Source of the DNA: Clostridiales bacterium
Lineage (GTDB): Bacteria; Bacillota; Clostridia; Lachnospirales; Lachnospiraceae
DNA: 64,000 nucleotides
Direction: 5' to 3'
Assembly: GCA_003343625.1 (NCBI GenBank)
Contig: QAKV01000028.1
Span: 62,001-126,000, forward strand
Shown: positions 60,872-64,000 of the stretch, piece by piece
How the letters are laid out: each line of letters opens with the position of its first letter
How positions within the stretch are numbered: the stretch's first letter is position 1
The notes under the pieces: model-generated
Told to the model about the DNA's origin: nothing
The model's database searches: none
Seen by the model: only the letters and a program-made list of their open reading frames with translations
Position numbers and translations under genes: made by a program

Positions 60872-61614
60872 TCTACGATACTTTTATGGATGAAACGCCT
60901 TACGACGCCTGGTGTGAGCGGGTGACGGATATTTTAAAAAGGCATGGGATTGAGGACGGACTCGTATTGGATCTGGGCTGCGGCACCGGCAGCATGACGG
61001 AACGGCTGGCGCAGGCCGGATATGATATGATCGGCGTGGACTTATCCGGCCGGATGCTGGATATCGCTCTGAAAAAAAGGGAGAAGTCCGGACTGGACAT
61101 CCTGTATTTACAGCAGGATATGCGGGAATTCGAACTTTACGGCACGGTTCGCGCCGTAGTCTGTCTGTGCGATTCCCTCAACTATCTGCTCGAGGAGGAA
61201 GAGCTGAAGGAGACTTTTCGGCTGGTGAACAATTATCTGGATCCGGACGGTCTGTTTTTGTTCGATTTCAATACGGTGTACAAATACGGGACGGTGATCG
61301 GGGACAGCACCATCGCGGAAAACAGGGATGACTGCAGTTTTATCTGGGAAAACTATTTCGAGGAAGAAAGCGGTCTCAACGAATATGATCTGACGATCTT
61401 TTTGCGGGAGCAAGGGGAGTTGTTCAGGCGGTTTACGGAAACCCACGTTCAGAGGGGCTATACGCCGGAAACGATGCGCAGGCTGATCGGGGATGCGGGG
61501 CTTTTGTGGGTAAACGCCGTGGACGGGGACACCGGAGGGCCTGTGACGGAAGAGAGCGAGCGGATCTTCGCGGTGGCAAAAGAACAGGGAAAGGACGGAA
61601 GTTTGAAAAGATGA
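60844..61614 (+). CDS. SAM-dependent methyltransferase
   Basis: 256 residues. It has YEDFALVYDTFMDETPYDAW at the start, motif I VLDLGCGTGSM, GVDLSGRML and LQQDMREFEL, then CLCDSLNYLLEEEEL. This type is widespread in Firmicutes as an unassigned class I methyltransferase and is often next to hslO, as here. ATG 60844 follows GGAAAGGAGG and lies inside the acyltransferase gene. Its own stop overlaps the hslO start by 4 bp. The substrate is unknown. Confidence 0.88.
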   Translation: MEAYEDFALVYDTFMDETPYDAWCERVTDILKRHGIEDGLVLDLGCGTGSMTERLAQAGYDMIGVDLSGRMLDIALKKREKSGLDILYLQQDMREFELYGTVRAVVCLCDSLNYLLEEEELKETFRLVNNYLDPDGLFLFDFNTVYKYGTVIGDSTIAENRDDCSFIWENYFEEESGLNEYDLTIFLREQGELFRRFTETHVQRGYTPETMRRLIGDAGLLWVNAVDGDTGGPVTEESERIFAVAKEQGKDGSLKR

Positions 61615-62489
61615 AGGATTATATCGTGAGGGCCACGGCCGCCGATGCTCAGATCCGGGCGTTTGCGGCGGCTACGAAGGAGACGGTGGAGACGGCCAGA
61701 AAGGCACATGATACCAGCCCTGTGGTGACGGCGGGTTTGGGGCGTCTGCTCACGGCAGGAGCCATGATGGGAACCATGTTGAAGGACGAAAGCGATCTTC
61801 TGACGTTGCAGGTCAAAGGGGACGGCCCTGTGGGGGGCATGACGGTGACAGCGGATGGAAACGGCCATGTGAAGGGCTATGCCGACGAGCCCCGGGTCAT
61901 CCTGCCGGCCAGCCCCAGGGGAAAGCTGGATGTGGGACGTGCGGTGGGAAAGGGAACCCTTTCCGTCATCCGGGATCTGGGATTAAAGGAGCCTTATGTG
62001 GGGCAGACCGCCCTTCAGACCGGGGAAATAGGGGATGATCTGACCTATTATTTCGCCGCTTCCGAGCAGGTTCCTTCTTCCGTGGGGCTGGGCGTTTTGA
62101 TGGAGAGGAACAACACGGTGCGCTGCGCGGGGGGCTTTCTCATCCAGCTGATGCCATTCGCTTCGGAAGAGGTCATATCGCGCCTGGAGAAAAACCTGTC
62201 CAACATCACTTCCGTCACCGCCCTTCTGGATCAGGGCATGACGCCGGAAGAGATGCTGGGCCGGGTGCTGGACGGCTTCGACCTGGAATTTACGGATAAA
62301 ACAGAGTGCGGTTTTTTTTGTAACTGCAGCAAGGAGAGGGTGGAAAAAGCGCTGATTTCCATCGGGAAAAAGGAACTCGAGGAAATGATCGGGGAGGGGA
62401 AGCCCATCGAGGTCAACTGCCATTTCTGCAACCGAAATTATTCCTTTGAGGTGCAGGAGCTCAGGGAGCTTTTGAGGAGGTGCCGATGA
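61611..62489 (+). CDS. hslO: Redox-regulated chaperone Hsp33
   Basis: 292 residues. The N-terminal chaperone domain begins DYIVRATAADAQIRAFAA and includes HDTSPVVTAGLGRLLTAGAMMG and the GPVGGMTVTADGNGHVKGY block. The zinc switch at the C-terminus is CNCSK with VNCHFCNRNY, the CxC...CxxC set that releases zinc on oxidation. Under oxidative stress it becomes an ATP-independent holdase. ATG 61611 overlaps the methyltransferase stop (ATGA), and its own end overlaps the nadE start, so the three genes are translationally coupled. Confidence 0.95.
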   Translation: MKDYIVRATAADAQIRAFAAATKETVETARKAHDTSPVVTAGLGRLLTAGAMMGTMLKDESDLLTLQVKGDGPVGGMTVTADGNGHVKGYADEPRVILPASPRGKLDVGRAVGKGTLSVIRDLGLKEPYVGQTALQTGEIGDDLTYYFAASEQVPSSVGLGVLMERNNTVRCAGGFLIQLMPFASEEVISRLEKNLSNITSVTALLDQGMTPEEMLGRVLDGFDLEFTDKTECGFFCNCSKERVEKALISIGKKELEEMIGEGKPIEVNCHFCNRNYSFEVQELRELLRRCR

Positions 62490-64000
62490 GACACGGATTT
62501 TTGAAGACGGCGGCGGTGACGCCCAAAATCAGGGTGGCGGATCCGGCCGATAACGCCCGGGCGGTCTGTGAATGTCTGGACGAATGCTTTGAACGGAAGG
62601 TGAAGCTGGCGGTGCTGCCGGAGTTGTGCCTGACGGCCTTTACCTGCCAGGATCTTTTTTTGCAGGAGCGGCTGTTGGAAGGCGCGAAGGAAGCCCTCAA
62701 AACGGTCATCGCCCATACGAAGGGGCGGGATACCCTGGTATTCGTGGGCCTGCCGCTGGAAAAGGACGGCAAGCTGTACAATGTGGCGGCTGCGATTCAG
62801 GAGGGAAGGCTTTTGGGGTTCGTGCCCAAGCGCAACATCCCCAATTATGCGGAATTTTATGAAGTGCGCCATTTCGCGGCGGGGAGCATGCGGGCGGAGG
62901 AAGTGGAATTTGACGGGCAGAAGGTTCCCTTTGGGGCGAACCTCCTGTTTTCCTGTTCCAATATGCCGGGGCTGACGGTGGGGTGCGAGATCTGCGAGGA
63001 CGTATGGGTGGCGGATCCGCCTTCCACAGGGCTGGCGAAAGCCGGCGCTACTGTGATCGTCAACCTGTCCGCCTCCAACGAAACGGTGGGGAAAGACGAT
63101 TATCGCCGGGAACTTTTAAAAGCTACCAGCGCCCGGCTCATCGCGGGCTATATTTATGCCAGCGCCGGAGAAGGGGAATCCACTCAGGATCTGGTATTCG
63201 CCGGCCATAATATGATCCTGGAAAACGGAAGCATTCTGGCAGAAGCGCGGCTGTTTCAAAACGATATGGTCGTCTCCGAACTGGATCTGGGGCGGCTGCG
63301 TCACGAAAGGCGGCGGATGACCACCTTTTTGCAGGAAGGGCAGGAAAACTATGTGAAGATTCCATTCGCCCTCTGGCCGGAGGAGACGTCGCTGAGCCGT
63401 ACCTTTGCTCCCAGGCCCTTCGTGCCTGCGGACGAGGCGCTCAGGGCGAGACGCTGCGAGGAAATTCTGGCCATTCAGGCCATGGGACTCAAAAAGCGTT
63501 ACGAGCATACGGGATCGCAGTCTGCGGTCATCGGGGTATCCGGGGGACTGGATTCTACGCTGGCCCTGCTCGTGACGGCCCGGGCGTTCGATCTTTTGGG
63601 AATGAACCGCTCCCGGATCCTTTCCGTCACCATGCCGTGCTTCGGCACCACCAGCCGCACCTACGAAAACGCATGCCGTCTGGCCGAAGCGTTGGGGAGC
63701 ACGCTGCGGGAAGTGAATATTCAGGAAGCGGTGAGGGTGCATTTCCGGGACATCGGACAGGAAGAAGGCTGTCACGATGTGACCTATGAAAACGGGCAGG
63801 CACGGGAGCGAACCCAGGTGCTGATGGATCTGGCCAATCGAACCGGCGGCCTGGTCATCGGCACCGGGGATATGTCCGAGCTGGCTCTGGGTTGGGCTAC
63901 TTACAACGGCGATCATATGTCCATGTACGGCGTCAATGTAGGCGTGCCCAAAACCCTGGTGCGCCATCTGGTACGGTATTATGCGGATACCTGTCAGGAT
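62486..64000 (+). CDS. nadE: Glutamine-dependent NAD+ synthetase (partial, cut by window end)
   Basis: The first 505 residues are present and the gene runs off the window. The N-terminal nitrilase-type amidotransferase domain (about 5-275) has the triad Glu in LPELCLT, Lys in VPKRNIPNY and Cys in EICEDVW. The C-terminal synthetase domain has the ATP pyrophosphatase P-loop VSGGLDSTLAL (near 352) and IGTGDMSELALGWATYNGDHMSMYG. It amidates nicotinic acid adenine dinucleotide using glutamine; a full protein is about 640 residues. ATG 62486 overlaps the hslO stop, with TTGAGGAGG upstream. Confidence 0.95.
   Translation, partial: MRHGFLKTAAVTPKIRVADPADNARAVCECLDECFERKVKLAVLPELCLTAFTCQDLFLQERLLEGAKEALKTVIAHTKGRDTLVFVGLPLEKDGKLYNVAAAIQEGRLLGFVPKRNIPNYAEFYEVRHFAAGSMRAEEVEFDGQKVPFGANLLFSCSNMPGLTVGCEICEDVWVADPPSTGLAKAGATVIVNLSASNETVGKDDYRRELLKATSARLIAGYIYASAGEGESTQDLVFAGHNMILENGSILAEARLFQNDMVVSELDLGRLRHERRRMTTFLQEGQENYVKIPFALWPEETSLSRTFAPRPFVPADEALRARRCEEILAIQAMGLKKRYEHTGSQSAVIGVSGGLDSTLALLVTARAFDLLGMNRSRILSVTMPCFGTTSRTYENACRLAEALGSTLREVNIQEAVRVHFRDIGQEEGCHDVTYENGQARERTQVLMDLANRTGGLVIGTGDMSELALGWATYNGDHMSMYGVNVGVPKTLVRHLVRYYADTCQD

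Noticed and set aside
1-64000. tRNA, rRNA, prophage or insertion sequences
   Set aside because: I read for cloverleaf-like clusters, transposase and integrase motifs and phage structural genes and found none. Small RNAs other than the T-box cannot be excluded by eye.

Overview
The window looks like a chromosomal segment of a GC-rich, anaerobic, Gram-positive clostridium, most probably a member of the Lachnospiraceae. The grounds are a complete butyryl-CoA module (thiolase, crotonase, hydroxybutyryl-CoA dehydrogenase, butyryl-CoA dehydrogenase, EtfBA), a tryptophan T-box leader, clostridial-type envelope proteins (DUF3048, CotH, NlpC/P60 with SH3 domains, LCP, PdaB-like deacetylase, a Csp-like subtilase) and strong AGGAGG ribosome binding sites. 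The genus is not resolved. I see no rRNA, tRNA, prophage, transposase or CRISPR array. Almost all genes are on the + strand; the exceptions are a second htrA, a two-gene deacetylase/propeller unit, a DUF3048 gene and a truncated SOD-like remnant.

Region 1 (1-16.4 kb) is a surface-polysaccharide locus: an ABC-2 exporter (Wzm/Wzt, the ATPase carrying a C-terminal extension), a methyltransferase-kinase fusion resembling the O-antigen chain terminator WbdD, five GT2 glycosyltransferases, a phosphohexomutase, a polyprenyl-phosphate glycosylphosphotransferase with its own promoter, and an LCP ligase that would attach the polymer to peptidoglycan. The simplest reading is a wall polysaccharide built on undecaprenyl phosphate, capped at its non-reducing end, recognised by Wzt, exported and ligated.

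Region 2 (16.4-33.2 kb) is mixed: two HtrA proteases whose promoters share one operator, a divergent ClpX, a subtilase that has lost its catalytic serine next to an LspA-like protein, cysteine synthase, the MetNIQ methionine transporter, an NlpC/P60 wall hydrolase, and an FGGY kinase with L-ribulose-5-phosphate 4-epimerase. Region 3 (33.2-41.1 kb) starts with a cluster of DnaA boxes upstream of the ribosome hibernation factor HPF. A five-gene envelope cassette follows: GT-C enzyme, GT2-GtrA, MBOAT acyltransferase, SGNH-like partner and M23 peptidase.

Region 4 (41.1-49.6 kb) is the butyryl-CoA operon under a possible Rex operator, then a Trp-specific T-box controlling a TrpB2-type tryptophan synthase, then a palindromic 57-bp tandem repeat. 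Region 5 (49.6-64 kb) holds a secreted beta-propeller (possibly leaderless), a polysaccharide deacetylase, a CstA transporter behind 11-bp-spaced direct repeats, CotH, a VanY-type carboxypeptidase, a PopT (DUF368) undecaprenyl-phosphate translocase, DUF3048, HisC, an acyltransferase, a methyltransferase, Hsp33 and a glutamine-dependent NAD synthetase cut by the window end.

The least ordinary signals are the WbdD-like terminator in a Gram-positive context, the paired htrA operators displaced by two helical turns, the pseudo-subtilase, a dispersed hairpin leader repeat in front of crt and cotH, and the DnaA-box cluster away from any recognisable oriC genes. All family assignments come from reading motifs; no database search was run.
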